Below, piece after piece: positions 1-8,433 of a DNA stretch of 13,558 nucleotides. Origin of the DNA: XN24 sp964413755 (lineage in GTDB: Bacteria; Pseudomonadota; Gammaproteobacteria; Steroidobacterales; XN24); the NCBI GenBank assembly GCA_964413755.1, contig CAYPTW010000068.1:1-13558 (forward strand), read 5' to 3'. The position numbers were made by a program, and so were the translations under genes. Under the pieces are notes generated by a model that saw nothing but the letters and a program-made list of their open reading frames with translations, was not told the DNA's origin and ran no database searches. Numbering within the stretch: position 1 is the stretch's first letter; each line of letters begins with the position of its first letter.

Positions 1-115
1 CGAGCACGCCGATCTTGGCGCCGGGGAAGAAGGACAGGGAGATGTCGCGCAGGATGTACCGCTTGGGCGGCACCATCTTGGCGACGCGGTTCATCGTGTA
101 GATGTACTGCGCCAT
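1..115 (-). CDS. ettA: EttA, energy-dependent translational throttle ABC-F ATPase (N-terminal fragment, cut by window edge)
   Basis: Only the first 38 codons lie in the window, read leftwards from the ATG at 115-113. The peptide begins MAQYIYTMNRVAKMVPPKRY and continues with ILRDISLSFFPGAKIGVL, nearly the same as the start of E. coli EttA (YjjK), just before its first Walker A motif. EttA is a cytoplasmic ABC-F protein that binds the ribosomal E site and gates entry into elongation according to ADP/ATP ratio (family knowledge). No membrane segment is expected. No clear Shine-Dalgarno sequence precedes the ATG, but a good sigma-70-like promoter lies about 40 bases upstream on the same strand. 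The gene is divergent from the deacetylase gene at 237. Identity is confident because the N-terminus is diagnostic; nothing can be said about the rest of the protein. Confidence 0.9.
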   Translation of the reverse strand, partial: MAQYIYTMNRVAKMVPPKRYILRDISLSFFPGAKIGVL

Positions 116-152
116 GGCTTGAACTTGGGGGTGTTGCTGGGAGAGGGGCGGC

Positions 153-182
153 ATTATGCGCCACCGACGCCAAGCGTGTCAC
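153..182 (-). promoter_or_regulatory. Predicted sigma-70 promoter of ettA
   Basis: On the minus strand, GTGACA (182-177; 5 of 6 matches to TTGACA) lies 18 bases before CATAAT (158-153; 5 of 6 matches to TATAAT), followed by a GC-rich GCCGCC discriminator. Transcription would start near 146, leaving a leader of about 30 bases before the ettA ATG. This is a consensus match by eye; no transcript data support it. Confidence 0.55.
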
Positions 183-236
183 TTTGCCGGGCGGTGGTTT
201 ATGCTCGGTGAAAACGGTCCCTGAACGGAGTGCCGG

Positions 237-1208
237 GTGTTTCTCAAGCGCAAGAAGAAGGGCGAGGTACGCGTGCTCGCCGGGGAGTCGATTGCCGACT
301 ATGGTTTCGGCGACGGGCACCCTTTCGGCCAGGACCGCCACGAGGTGTTCCTGCGCGGCCTGCGCGAGCACGAGCTGGAGACGCGGGTCTGGATCGAGGA
401 TCCGGAGCGTCCCGCCAGCCGCGCCGAGCTCGAACTGTTCCATACGCCGCGGCATGTCAGCTTCATCGAGCGCATGTCGGTGGAGGGCATCGGCTTCCTC
501 GACGAGGGCGACACCCCGGCTTTTCCCGGCGTCTACCACACCGCCGCCAACGTGGTCGGCGCCACGCTGCAGGCTGGTGAACTGCTGGCCACCGGCGAGG
601 CCAAGCGCGTCTTCGTGCCGATCGCGGGGCTGCATCATGCGGCGCGCGACAAGACCTCCGGCTTCTGCGTTTTCAACGACATCGGTGTCCTCATCGAGTA
701 CCTGCGCAAGCAGCACGGCATCCGGCGCATCGCTTACGTCGACATCGACGCGCACCACGGCGACGGCGTCTACTACGGTTTCGCCTCGGATCCGGACGTC
801 ATTTTCACCGACATGCACGAAGACGGCCGCTTCCTGTTCCCCGGCACCGGCGATCGCACCGAGACGGGTATCGGTCCCGGCGTGGGCGCCAAGCTCAACA
901 TCCCGCTGCACCCCGGCGCCGACGACGAGGAGTTCGTCGTTGCCTGGCGCGAGATGGAAGCCTTCCTCGAGGACGCGAAGCCGGAGTTCTTCATCCTCGT
1001 GGCGGGCGCGGACAGCATCGCCGGCGACCCGCTCACCCACCTGCAGTTCAGCGAGGACGCCCACGGCGCGGCGGCCAAGGCCGTGTGCCGGCTGGCCGAC
1101 CGCTATGCGCAAGGGCGCGTGCTCGGCCTGGGCGGCGGGGGTTACAACCGCCGCAACGTCGCCAGTGCCTGGAGCCGGGTGGTGAAAGAGTTCGCCGACA
1201 GCGTCTGA
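237..1208 (+). CDS. Histone-deacetylase-family (AcuC-like) zinc-dependent deacylase
   Basis: The 323-residue protein has the arginase/deacetylase fold motifs in order: the active-site His pair H133-H134 in LHHAARDKTSGFCVFNDIG, DIDAHHGDG at 169-177 (zinc ligands D171 and H173), HEDGRFLFPGTG at 194-205, the third zinc ligand D259 in GADS, and GGGGY at 299-303 with the transition-state tyrosine Y303. All catalytic residues are therefore present. The family removes acetyl or other acyl groups from lysines or polyamines; the FPGTG region resembles AcuC, which deacetylates acetyl-CoA synthetase in Bacillus. The substrate here is unknown. It is predicted to be cytoplasmic, with no signal peptide. 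The GTG start at 237 is chosen because GGAG (227-230) lies 6 bases upstream and the chain starts shortly before the conserved region; no ATG fits better. It lies between divergent ettA and glyA, with no acetoin or acetyl-CoA synthetase gene nearby, so the acuC name is not assigned. Confidence 0.88.
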   Translation: MFLKRKKKGEVRVLAGESIADYGFGDGHPFGQDRHEVFLRGLREHELETRVWIEDPERPASRAELELFHTPRHVSFIERMSVEGIGFLDEGDTPAFPGVYHTAANVVGATLQAGELLATGEAKRVFVPIAGLHHAARDKTSGFCVFNDIGVLIEYLRKQHGIRRIAYVDIDAHHGDGVYYGFASDPDVIFTDMHEDGRFLFPGTGDRTETGIGPGVGAKLNIPLHPGADDEEFVVAWREMEAFLEDAKPEFFILVAGADSIAGDPLTHLQFSEDAHGAAAKAVCRLADRYAQGRVLGLGGGGYNRRNVASAWSRVVKEFADSV

Positions 1209-1210
1209 GG

Positions 1211-1224
1211 TAAAATGGCGCTTT
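1211..1224 (+). promoter_or_regulatory. Promoter-like -10 element of glyA
   Basis: TAAAAT (1211-1216; 5 of 6 to consensus) with the discriminator GGCGCTTT begins 2 bases after the deacetylase stop codon. A start near 1223 would give a leader of about 23 bases before the glyA ATG. No good -35 is visible 16-18 bases upstream (TTCGCC at 1191 is 14 bases away). The 14-base segment recurs with one mismatch before ribE at 4089. Confidence 0.4.
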
Positions 1225-1245
1225 GACCCCGCCCCGGAGACTCCC

Positions 1246-2499
1246 ATGTTCAGCCCCGACATGAAAATCGCTGGTTTCGACGACGAACTGTTCGCCGCGC
1301 TGCAGGCAGAGCGCCGCCGCCAGGAAGAGCATGTCGAGCTGATCGCCTCGGAGAACTACGCCAGCCCGCGCGTGCTGGAGGCGCAGGGCTCGGTCCTCAC
1401 CAACAAGTACGCCGAGGGCTACCCGGGCAAGCGCTACTACGGCGGCTGCGAGTACGTCGACCTGGCCGAGGAGCTGGCGGTCGAGCGCGCCAAGGAACTG
1501 TTCGGCGCCGATTACGCCAATGTGCAGCCGCATTCCGGCTCGCAGGCCAACGTGGCGGCCTTCATGGCCATGCTCGAGCCGGGCGACACCATCCTCGGCA
1601 TGAGCCTGGCGCACGGCGGCCACCTCACGCACGGCGCCAAGGTCAACTTCTCCGGCCGCATCTACAAGGCCGTGCAGTACGGCCTGGACGACAGCGGCAG
1701 CGAGATCGATTACGAGCAGGTGGCCAGTCTGGCCAAGGAGCATCGGCCGAAGCTCATCATCGCCGGTTTCTCCGCCTACTCGCGCGTAGTGGACTGGGCG
1801 CGTTTCCGCGCGATCGCCGACTCTGTCGGCGCGTATCTCATGGCCGACATGGCGCACATCGCCGGGCTGGTGGCGGCAGGCGTGTACCCGAGCCCGGTGC
1901 CCTACGCCGACGTCGTGACCTCGACGACGCACAAGACCCTGCGCGGTCCGCGCGGCGGCATCATCCTGGCGAAGCGCAACGAGGAGCTGGAGAAGAAACT
2001 GAACTCGCTGGTGTTCCCCGGCACGCAGGGGGGGCCGCTGATGCATGTGATCGCCGCCAAGGCGGTGGCATTCAAGGAGGCGCTGCTGCCTGAGTTCAAG
2101 ACCTACCAGCAGCAGGTGGTCGACAATGCGCGCACCATGGCGTCCACGCTGATCGAGCGCGGCTACCGCATCGTCTCCGGCGGCACCGACAACCACCTGT
2201 TCCTGCTCGACCTGATCGACAAGAACATCACCGGCAAGGACGCAGACGCCGCGCTGGGCCGCGCCAACATCACGGTGAACAAGAATTCCGTGCCGAACGA
2301 CCCGCGCTCGCCCTTCGTCACCAGCGGCATCCGCATGGGTACGCCCGCCATCACCACGCGGGGCTTCGGCGAGGCGGAGTGCCGCACGCTGGCCGGCTGG
2401 ATCGCGGACGTGCTGGACGACATCGACAACGAGGCAACGATCCGGCGCGTGCGCGGCCAGGTCCTCGAGCTGTGCGGGCGCTTCCCGGTCTACGGCTGA
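1246..2499 (+). CDS. glyA: Serine hydroxymethyltransferase
   Basis: This 417-residue protein is full length (E. coli GlyA also has 417) and collinear with it throughout. It converts serine and tetrahydrofolate to glycine and 5,10-methylene-THF in the cytoplasm and is the main source of one-carbon units. The fold-type I PLP signature is intact: STTHKTLRGPRGG with the Schiff-base lysine K230, D201/H204 in DMAHIAG, the SENY segment at 35-38, the YPGKRYYGG substrate loop at 59-67 and QGGPLMH at 261-267. The ATG at 1246 follows GGAGA (1236-1240) at 5 bases and matches the family N-terminus; the ATG at 1261 would remove conserved residues. It probably has its own promoter immediately upstream. nrdR follows after 35 bases, an arrangement common in Gammaproteobacteria, so read-through is likely. 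Confidence 0.98.
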   Translation: MFSPDMKIAGFDDELFAALQAERRRQEEHVELIASENYASPRVLEAQGSVLTNKYAEGYPGKRYYGGCEYVDLAEELAVERAKELFGADYANVQPHSGSQANVAAFMAMLEPGDTILGMSLAHGGHLTHGAKVNFSGRIYKAVQYGLDDSGSEIDYEQVASLAKEHRPKLIIAGFSAYSRVVDWARFRAIADSVGAYLMADMAHIAGLVAAGVYPSPVPYADVVTSTTHKTLRGPRGGIILAKRNEELEKKLNSLVFPGTQGGPLMHVIAAKAVAFKEALLPEFKTYQQQVVDNARTMASTLIERGYRIVSGGTDNHLFLLDLIDKNITGKDADAALGRANITVNKNSVPNDPRSPFVTSGIRMGTPAITTRGFGEAECRTLAGWIADVLDDIDNEATIRRVRGQVLELCGRFPVYG

Positions 2500-2534
2500 G
2501 CCGGCCCCCGGGCTGAGCGCCGCCTGGAGCCCTC

Positions 2535-3035
2535 ATGTACTGTCCCTTCTGTCGCCACGAGGAGACCAAGGTCATCGACTCGCGACTGGCGGGCAACGGG
2601 TTGCAGGTGCGCCGCAGGCGCCAGTGCCTGGCGTGCGAAGAGCGCTTCACCACTTTCGAGACCGCCGAGCTGGTGTTGCCGCGGCTGGTGAAGCGCGATG
2701 ACCGGCGTGAGCCCTTCGACGAGTCCAAGCTGCGCGCCGGCGTGATGCGCGCGCTGGAGAAGCGCCCGGTGGCCGCCGAGGACGTGGAAGAGGCGATTTC
2801 CCGCATTTTGCAACGGCTCATGACCACCGGCGAACGGGAGCTGCCGTCGAACTTCGTCGGCCAGCTGGTGATGGACGAACTGCGCGGCCTCGACGAGGTG
2901 GCCTACGTCCGCTTTGCTTCCGTGTACCGCAGCTTCCAGGACGTGGAGGAGTTCCGCCAGGAAATCGAGCGCCTGCGCGATGCCGCGCCCGTGGGCAAGG
3001 AACAGATGTCCCTGCTGCCGCGCGAGAGCAAGTGA
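2535..3035 (+). CDS. nrdR: NrdR, ATP-cone/zinc-ribbon transcriptional repressor of ribonucleotide reductase genes
   Basis: The 166-residue protein opens with a zinc ribbon (C3, C6, C31, C34) containing the RRRRQC and RFTTFE segments, followed by an ATP-cone domain (about residues 48-138; REPFDESKLRAG, RFASVYRSF). NrdR senses (d)ATP through the cone and represses nrd operons by binding NrdR boxes (family knowledge). No nrd gene or obvious NrdR box was seen in the window. It is about 17 residues longer than the 149-residue E. coli protein, with a short polar tail ending LPRESK that looks like ordinary C-terminal variation. GGAG (2526-2529) lies 5 bases before the ATG. Its stop codon overlaps the ribD start by 4 bases (GTGA), so the two are likely translationally coupled. 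The glyA-nrdR-ribD order is standard for Gammaproteobacteria. Confidence 0.97.
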   Translation: MYCPFCRHEETKVIDSRLAGNGLQVRRRRQCLACEERFTTFETAELVLPRLVKRDDRREPFDESKLRAGVMRALEKRPVAAEDVEEAISRILQRLMTTGERELPSNFVGQLVMDELRGLDEVAYVRFASVYRSFQDVEEFRQEIERLRDAAPVGKEQMSLLPRESK

Positions 3036-4156
3036 ACGGGCCCGCCACAGTGCCGGCAGAGTTCGCCGCGGCCGACCGCCGCTGGATGGCGCGCGCACTG
3101 GAGCTGGCCCGCGAGGGCCTGTACAGCGCAGCGCCGAACCCGCGCGTCGGTTGCGTCATAGCGCGCGGCGACAAGCTTCTCGGCGAGGGCTTCCACGCCC
3201 GCACCGGCGGCCCGCATGCGGAGGTCGAGGCATTGGCCGCGGCGGGTGAGGCTGCGCGGGGCGCGACCGCGTACCTGAATCTGGAGCCCTGCAGTCATCA
3301 CGGCCGCACCCCGCCATGCGCCGAGGCCCTCGTCGCGGCCGGCGTCGCCCGTGTCGTGGCGGCCATGGAAGACCCGAATCCGCATGTGGCGGGGCAGGGC
3401 TTCGCCATGCTCCGCGCCGCCGGCATCGAGACGCAAAGCGGATTGATGGCAGCGGAGGCGGCTGCATTGAACGCAGGGTTCGTCAAGCGCATGACCGCTG
3501 GGCGGCCCCGCGTCACCGTGAAAATGGGCGCGAGCCTGGACGGGCGCACGGGCATGGCCTCGGGCGAGAGCCAGTGGATCACGGGGCCCGAGGCGCGCGC
3601 CGACGTGCAGCGACTGCGCGGCGAGAGCTGCGCGATCGTCACCGGGAGCGGCACGGTGCGCATGGACGACCCGCGCCTGGACGTGCGCCTGGACCCGGAC
3701 CTGACACGGGGGCGGCAGCCGTTGCGCGTGGTGATCGACGGCCGGATGCAAACGCGGCCTGCAGCGCGCATCCTGGCGCCGCCCGGGCAGGCCCTGGTAT
3801 GTGTGCCGGACGTCGCGGCGCCCGGTGTGGCGGCGCTGGAGGCAGCCGGCGCCGAGATCGTGCAGCTGCCGCGCGGGCCCAAGGGCCTCGACCTGGAAGC
3901 GCTGCTGCAGTTGCTCGCGGAGCGGGAATGCAACGAGGTGCTGGTGGAAACCGGCGCGCGCCTGGCCGGCGCCTTCCTGGCCGGCGGCCTCGTTGACCGG
4001 CTGGTGGTCTACCTGGCGCCGTCGCTGCTGGGCAGCGAGGCGCAGGGCATGTTCGCCCTGCCCGGGCTGAAGCACCTGTCGGAGCGGTTACAATGGCGCT
4101 TTACCGACGTCACGCCGGTGGGCGCGGACCTCCGCATCACCGCCGAGCCGGCCTGA
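3032..4156 (+). CDS. ribD: Bifunctional diaminohydroxyphosphoribosylaminopyrimidine deaminase / 5-amino-6-(5-phosphoribosylamino)uracil reductase
   Basis: The 374-residue enzyme performs steps 2 and 3 of riboflavin synthesis. The N-terminal zinc deaminase domain (about 15-155) has NPRVGCVI, the catalytic HAE (62-64) and PCSHHGRTPPC (86-96) with zinc cysteines C87 and C96. The C-terminal reductase (about 158-370) has KMGASLDGRTGMASGESQWI and the dinucleotide-binding E-T-G segment around 306-308. It is collinear with E. coli RibD and of similar length. The GTG start overlaps the nrdR stop (GTGA). An in-frame ATG at 3086 (residue 19) would also keep the whole deaminase domain and is the main alternative. 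The product feeds RibH after dephosphorylation by a general phosphatase not seen here. A -10-like TACAAT near the 3' end (4089-4094) may drive ribE. Confidence 0.96.
   Translation: MNGPATVPAEFAAADRRWMARALELAREGLYSAAPNPRVGCVIARGDKLLGEGFHARTGGPHAEVEALAAAGEAARGATAYLNLEPCSHHGRTPPCAEALVAAGVARVVAAMEDPNPHVAGQGFAMLRAAGIETQSGLMAAEAAALNAGFVKRMTAGRPRVTVKMGASLDGRTGMASGESQWITGPEARADVQRLRGESCAIVTGSGTVRMDDPRLDVRLDPDLTRGRQPLRVVIDGRMQTRPAARILAPPGQALVCVPDVAAPGVAALEAAGAEIVQLPRGPKGLDLEALLQLLAERECNEVLVETGARLAGAFLAGGLVDRLVVYLAPSLLGSEAQGMFALPGLKHLSERLQWRFTDVTPVGADLRITAEPA
4089..4102 (+). promoter_or_regulatory. Possible internal promoter for ribE inside the 3' end of ribD
   Basis: TACAAT (4089-4094; 5 of 6 to the -10 consensus) is followed by GGCGCTTT, matching 13 of 14 bases of the glyA -10 region at 1211-1224. 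The best -35 candidate, CTGAAG at 4067-4072, is weak (3 of 6) with a 16-base spacer. If active, it would start about 88 bases before the ribE ATG. The segment also encodes RibD residues, so its resemblance could be chance. Confidence 0.28.
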
Positions 4157-4188
4157 CGCCCGTCGCGCAACAGGAGAGCACGCCGCGC

Positions 4189-4810
4189 ATGTTCACCGGC
4201 ATCATCGAGGCCGTCGGCAGCATCAGCGCCCTTGAGCCGCGCGGGGGCGACCTGCGCCTGCGCGTGGACACCGGTGGGCTGGACCTGTCGGCCGCAGCCA
4301 TCGGCGACAGCATCGCGGTGAACGGTTGCTGCCTGACTGCGGTGGAACTCTCCGCGGGCGGCTTTGCCGCCGACGTCTCGCGCGAGAGCCTGGGTCTCAC
4401 CACCCTCGGCAATCTCGAGCGCGGCAGCCGCGTCAACCTGGAGCGGGCGCTGACGCTCGCCAAGCCGCTGGGCGGCCACCTGGTCACCGGCCACGTGGAC
4501 GGCATCGGCCAGGTGGAGAGCCGCGCGGATGACGCTCGCTCGGTGCGCTTTCGTATCCGCGTGCCCGCGGAACTCTCGCGCTACCTGGCGCGCAAGGGCT
4601 CGATTTGTGTCGACGGCGTCAGCCTCACGGTGAACGAGGTGGACGGCGCGGCATTCGGCGTGAACATCGTGCCGCACACCCTCGAGGCCACGGTTTTCGG
4701 CAGCTATCGTGCCGGCAGCCGGGTCAATCTCGAGGTGGATATCGTGGCGCGTTACCTGGAACGGCTGGTCGGCGAGGCGGGCGGGCTGAGCGCAGCGCGG
4801 CTGGAGGAAT

Positions 4811-4833
<23 letters not shown>
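4189..4833 (+). CDS. ribE: Riboflavin synthase (alpha subunit)
   Basis: This 214-residue protein catalyses dismutation of two 6,7-dimethyl-8-ribityllumazines to riboflavin and the pyrimidinedione recycled by RibH. It consists of two lumazine-binding barrels (about 1-97 and 98-195) related by duplication: NGCCLTAV in the first repeats as DGVSLTVN in the second, and GHLVTGHVDG marks the junction. The reading frame is open upstream to 4093, but the true start is the ATG at 4189: it gives the invariant N-terminus MFTGIIE and is preceded by AGGAGAG (4172-4178) 10 bases upstream. Its 3' end overlaps ribBX by about 20 bases in another frame. The symbol follows E. coli usage (ribE, also called ribC); Bacillus naming differs. 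Confidence 0.96.
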
Positions 4834-5962
<1,129 letters not shown>

Positions 5963-5987
5963 ACAGCGATCGCTCGAGGGACGGGAC

Positions 5988-6464
<477 letters not shown>

Positions 6465-6465
6465 G

Positions 6466-6927
6466 GTGGCCGAGCCCGGCAATCGCCGTCGGCGCGGACG
6501 CAGCGCTTCGCGCGAGCTGGCGCTGCAGGCGCTTTACCAGTGGCAGCTCGGCGGCCAGCTGGGCAAGGACGTATTGCTCGAGTTCCTCGCCGAGCGTATG
6601 CCACCGGGCGCCGACGAGGAATTCTTCAAAGAGCTGGTGCTGCAGGCGACCGAGCGTGCCGCCGAGCTCAACGCCGAGCTCGGGGAGTTCTCCGACCGGC
6701 CGGTATCCCAGCTCGATCCCGTGGAGCACGCGATCCTGCTTATCGGGATGTACGAACTGATGCACAAGCCGGAGATTCCCTGGCGCGTGGTGATCAACGA
6801 GGCCGTCGACCTGTGTCGGCGCTACGGCGCCACCGACGGCCATCGCTTCGTCAATGCGTTGCTCGACCGTGCCGCGCGGCGGCACCGCGCGCTGGAGACC
6901 GGCGCCGCCGGGGCGGCCGGGGCCTAG
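6466..6927 (+). CDS. nusB: Transcription antitermination factor NusB
   Basis: The 153-residue all-helical protein acts with NusE (S10) at boxA RNA in rRNA antitermination. Family features are the basic N-terminus with RSASRELALQALYQWQ (12-27), LDPVEHAILLIGMYEL in the middle, then the signature INEAVDLCRRYG and FVNALLDRAA. An Arg/Gly-rich first 12 residues (GNRRRRGR) and an Ala/Gly-rich tail (GAAGAAGA) lie outside the core. The GTG start follows GGAGGG (6455-6460) at 5 bases and sits 1 base after the ribH stop, so coupled translation is likely. It is usual for thiL to follow directly; here a DUF2889 gene intervenes. Its TAG stop overlaps the strong AGGAGGA ribosome-binding site of that next gene. 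Confidence 0.96.
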   Translation: MAEPGNRRRRGRSASRELALQALYQWQLGGQLGKDVLLEFLAERMPPGADEEFFKELVLQATERAAELNAELGEFSDRPVSQLDPVEHAILLIGMYELMHKPEIPWRVVINEAVDLCRRYGATDGHRFVNALLDRAARRHRALETGAAGAAGA

Positions 6928-6937
6928 GAGGACTGTC

Positions 6938-7492
6938 ATGCCGTTGTCCACACCGGCCGAGCGTGAAGCGATCCACCTGCGCGCGATCGAGTGCCGCGGC
7001 TTCCGCCGCAGCGACGGGCTGTGGGACATCGAAGGGCGCATGAGGGACACCAAGGAATACGGCTTCGACAGCCGCTACCGCGGGCGCGTCGAGTCCGGCA
7101 CACCGGTGCACGACATGTGGATGCGCATCACGCTGGACGACCAGCTGGAGATCAAGGCGATCGAGGCGGCCTCCGACGCCCATCCTTTCCCCAATTGCGG
7201 CGGCATCGAGCCGGCCTACGAGACGCTGGTCGGCACGCGCCTGCGCCCGGGCTGGACCAGGCTGGTGATGCAACGGCTCGGCGGGGTCGCAGGCTGCACG
7301 CACCTGACCCGCCTGGTGCAGGAGCTGGCCGTGGTCGCGCTGCAGACCATCATGCCGCTGAAGAGCCGGGACGAGGCGGTGACCGAGGGCATGGAGAAGA
7401 AACCGCCGCACCTGGACGGTTGCCACGCGCTGGCCACCGACGGCCCGATCGTGCGCGAGATCGCACCGCGCTGGTATCGCGGCGAACAGTGA
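6938..7492 (+). CDS. DUF2889 family protein of unknown function
   Basis: This 184-residue protein resembles the DUF2889 family, whose function I do not know. The recalled family pattern is visible: HLRAIECRGFRRSDGLWDIEG (13-33), the HDMWMRITLD segment (58-67), the AHPFPNCGGIEP region (81-92), LVGTRLRPGW (97-106), GGVAGCTHL (115-123) and a C-terminal GCHALATDGPIV (161-172). Four cysteine/histidine positions (C87, C120-x-H122, C162-H163) look conserved and could form a metal or redox site; that is inference. There is no signal peptide or membrane segment. The frame is open upstream inside nusB, but the ATG at 6938 is chosen for its excellent AGGAGGA (6926-6932) 5 bases away. Its stop overlaps the thiL GTG by 4 bases, so it is embedded in the operon rather than a loose insertion. 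Confidence 0.85.
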   Translation: MPLSTPAEREAIHLRAIECRGFRRSDGLWDIEGRMRDTKEYGFDSRYRGRVESGTPVHDMWMRITLDDQLEIKAIEAASDAHPFPNCGGIEPAYETLVGTRLRPGWTRLVMQRLGGVAGCTHLTRLVQELAVVALQTIMPLKSRDEAVTEGMEKKPPHLDGCHALATDGPIVREIAPRWYRGEQ

Positions 7493-8433
7493 GCGGCGGC
7501 GAGTTCGACCTCATCGCGCGGCTCACCCGGGCCCTGCCGTGTCGCCGCAACGATGTCGTGCTCGGACCCGGCGACGATGCCGCCGTGCTGCGACCGCCGC
7601 CCGGCATGGCGCTGGTGCAGACCATCGACACCTGCCTCGAGGGCGTGCATTTCCCTGCCGGCATGGACGCCGCGGACGTCGGCTGGCGCAGTCTCGCGGT
7701 CAACCTCTCCGATCTCGCCGCCATGGGCGCGGAGCCGGCCTGGGGCCTGCTGTCGCTGGCGTTGCCGCATGCCGACGAGGCCTGGCTGGATGATTTCGCG
7801 CGCGGTCTCGGCGCGCTTGCCACCGACAGCGGCATGGACCTGGTCGGGGGCGACATGGTGCGCGGCCCGCTCGCCGTGAGCTTTGCGCTGACGGGTTTCG
7901 TGCCGGAGTCGCAGGCCCTGCGTCGCGACGGTGCGCGCGCAGGCGACGAGATCTGGGTGACCGGCCCGCTGGGCGGCGGCGCGGCGGGACTTGCCGCCTG
8001 GCAACGCGGTGCCCATGCCGAGGCAGGCGCCTACCGGCGGCCGCAGCCCTGCCTGGCCCAGGGGCGGGACCTGCGCGGCCTGGCTACGGCAGCCATCGAT
8101 GTCTCCGACGGCCTGGTGCAGGATCTCGGCCACGTCCTGGCGGCCAGTGGCGTCGGCGCCGTGCTCGAACTGGAAGACCTGCCCCTGTACCCGGGCCTCG
8201 CCGGCGACGCAGGGCTCGGCATGGCGCTGCACGGTGGTGACGACTACCAGCTGTGCTTCACCCTGCCGCCGGCGCGCCGCGAGGCCCTGCTTGCGCGGAT
8301 GGCCGGCTGGCCTGCGCCGGCCGTGCGTATCGGCCGGGTCTGCACCGGCGGCGGCCTGGAGCTGCGGCGCGACGGGCACGCCGTGACATTGAGCGGTGGC
8401 GGCTGGGACCATTTTCGGGAGCCGAAGGCATGA
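7489..8433 (+). CDS. thiL: Thiamine-monophosphate kinase
   Basis: The 314-residue cytoplasmic enzyme phosphorylates thiamine monophosphate with ATP to thiamine diphosphate, the cofactor of Dxs among others. It has the PurM/AIR-synthase-like fold with motifs in order: FDLIARL (6-12), GPGDDAAVL (26-34), TIDTCLEGVHFP (45-56), NLSDLAAMGAEP (72-83), GGDMVRGP (120-127), AIDVSDGL (202-209) and HGGDDYQLCFT (248-258). Length and order match E. coli ThiL. Reading is open further upstream, but the GTG at 7489 (GTGA overlap with the DUF2889 stop) gives the expected N-terminus MSGGEFDLIAR, very close to the E. coli MACGEFSLIAR. Its own stop overlaps the pgpA start (ATGA), so the three genes are translationally chained. 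Confidence 0.97.
   Translation: MSGGEFDLIARLTRALPCRRNDVVLGPGDDAAVLRPPPGMALVQTIDTCLEGVHFPAGMDAADVGWRSLAVNLSDLAAMGAEPAWGLLSLALPHADEAWLDDFARGLGALATDSGMDLVGGDMVRGPLAVSFALTGFVPESQALRRDGARAGDEIWVTGPLGGGAAGLAAWQRGAHAEAGAYRRPQPCLAQGRDLRGLATAAIDVSDGLVQDLGHVLAASGVGAVLELEDLPLYPGLAGDAGLGMALHGGDDYQLCFTLPPARREALLARMAGWPAPAVRIGRVCTGGGLELRRDGHAVTLSGGGWDHFREPKA

Noticed and set aside
2028..2034. Run of seven G inside glyA, a possible slippage site
   Set aside because: It encodes the conserved QGGPL motif in frame, and glyA is intact on both sides; a single short run is not evidence of phase variation.
1048..2196. Leftward open frame of 382 codons antisense to glyA
   Set aside because: Opposite a near-identical glyA; no ribosome-binding site or motif supports it.
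2500..2534. GC-rich inverted repeat after glyA (AGCC...GGGCT) as a terminator
   Set aside because: The stem is short and no T-run follows; the 35-base gap to nrdR fits read-through better.
2903..4075. Leftward open frame of 390 codons antisense to ribD
   Set aside because: Another codon-bias shadow; it spans nrdR and ribD coding sequence without any family signature.
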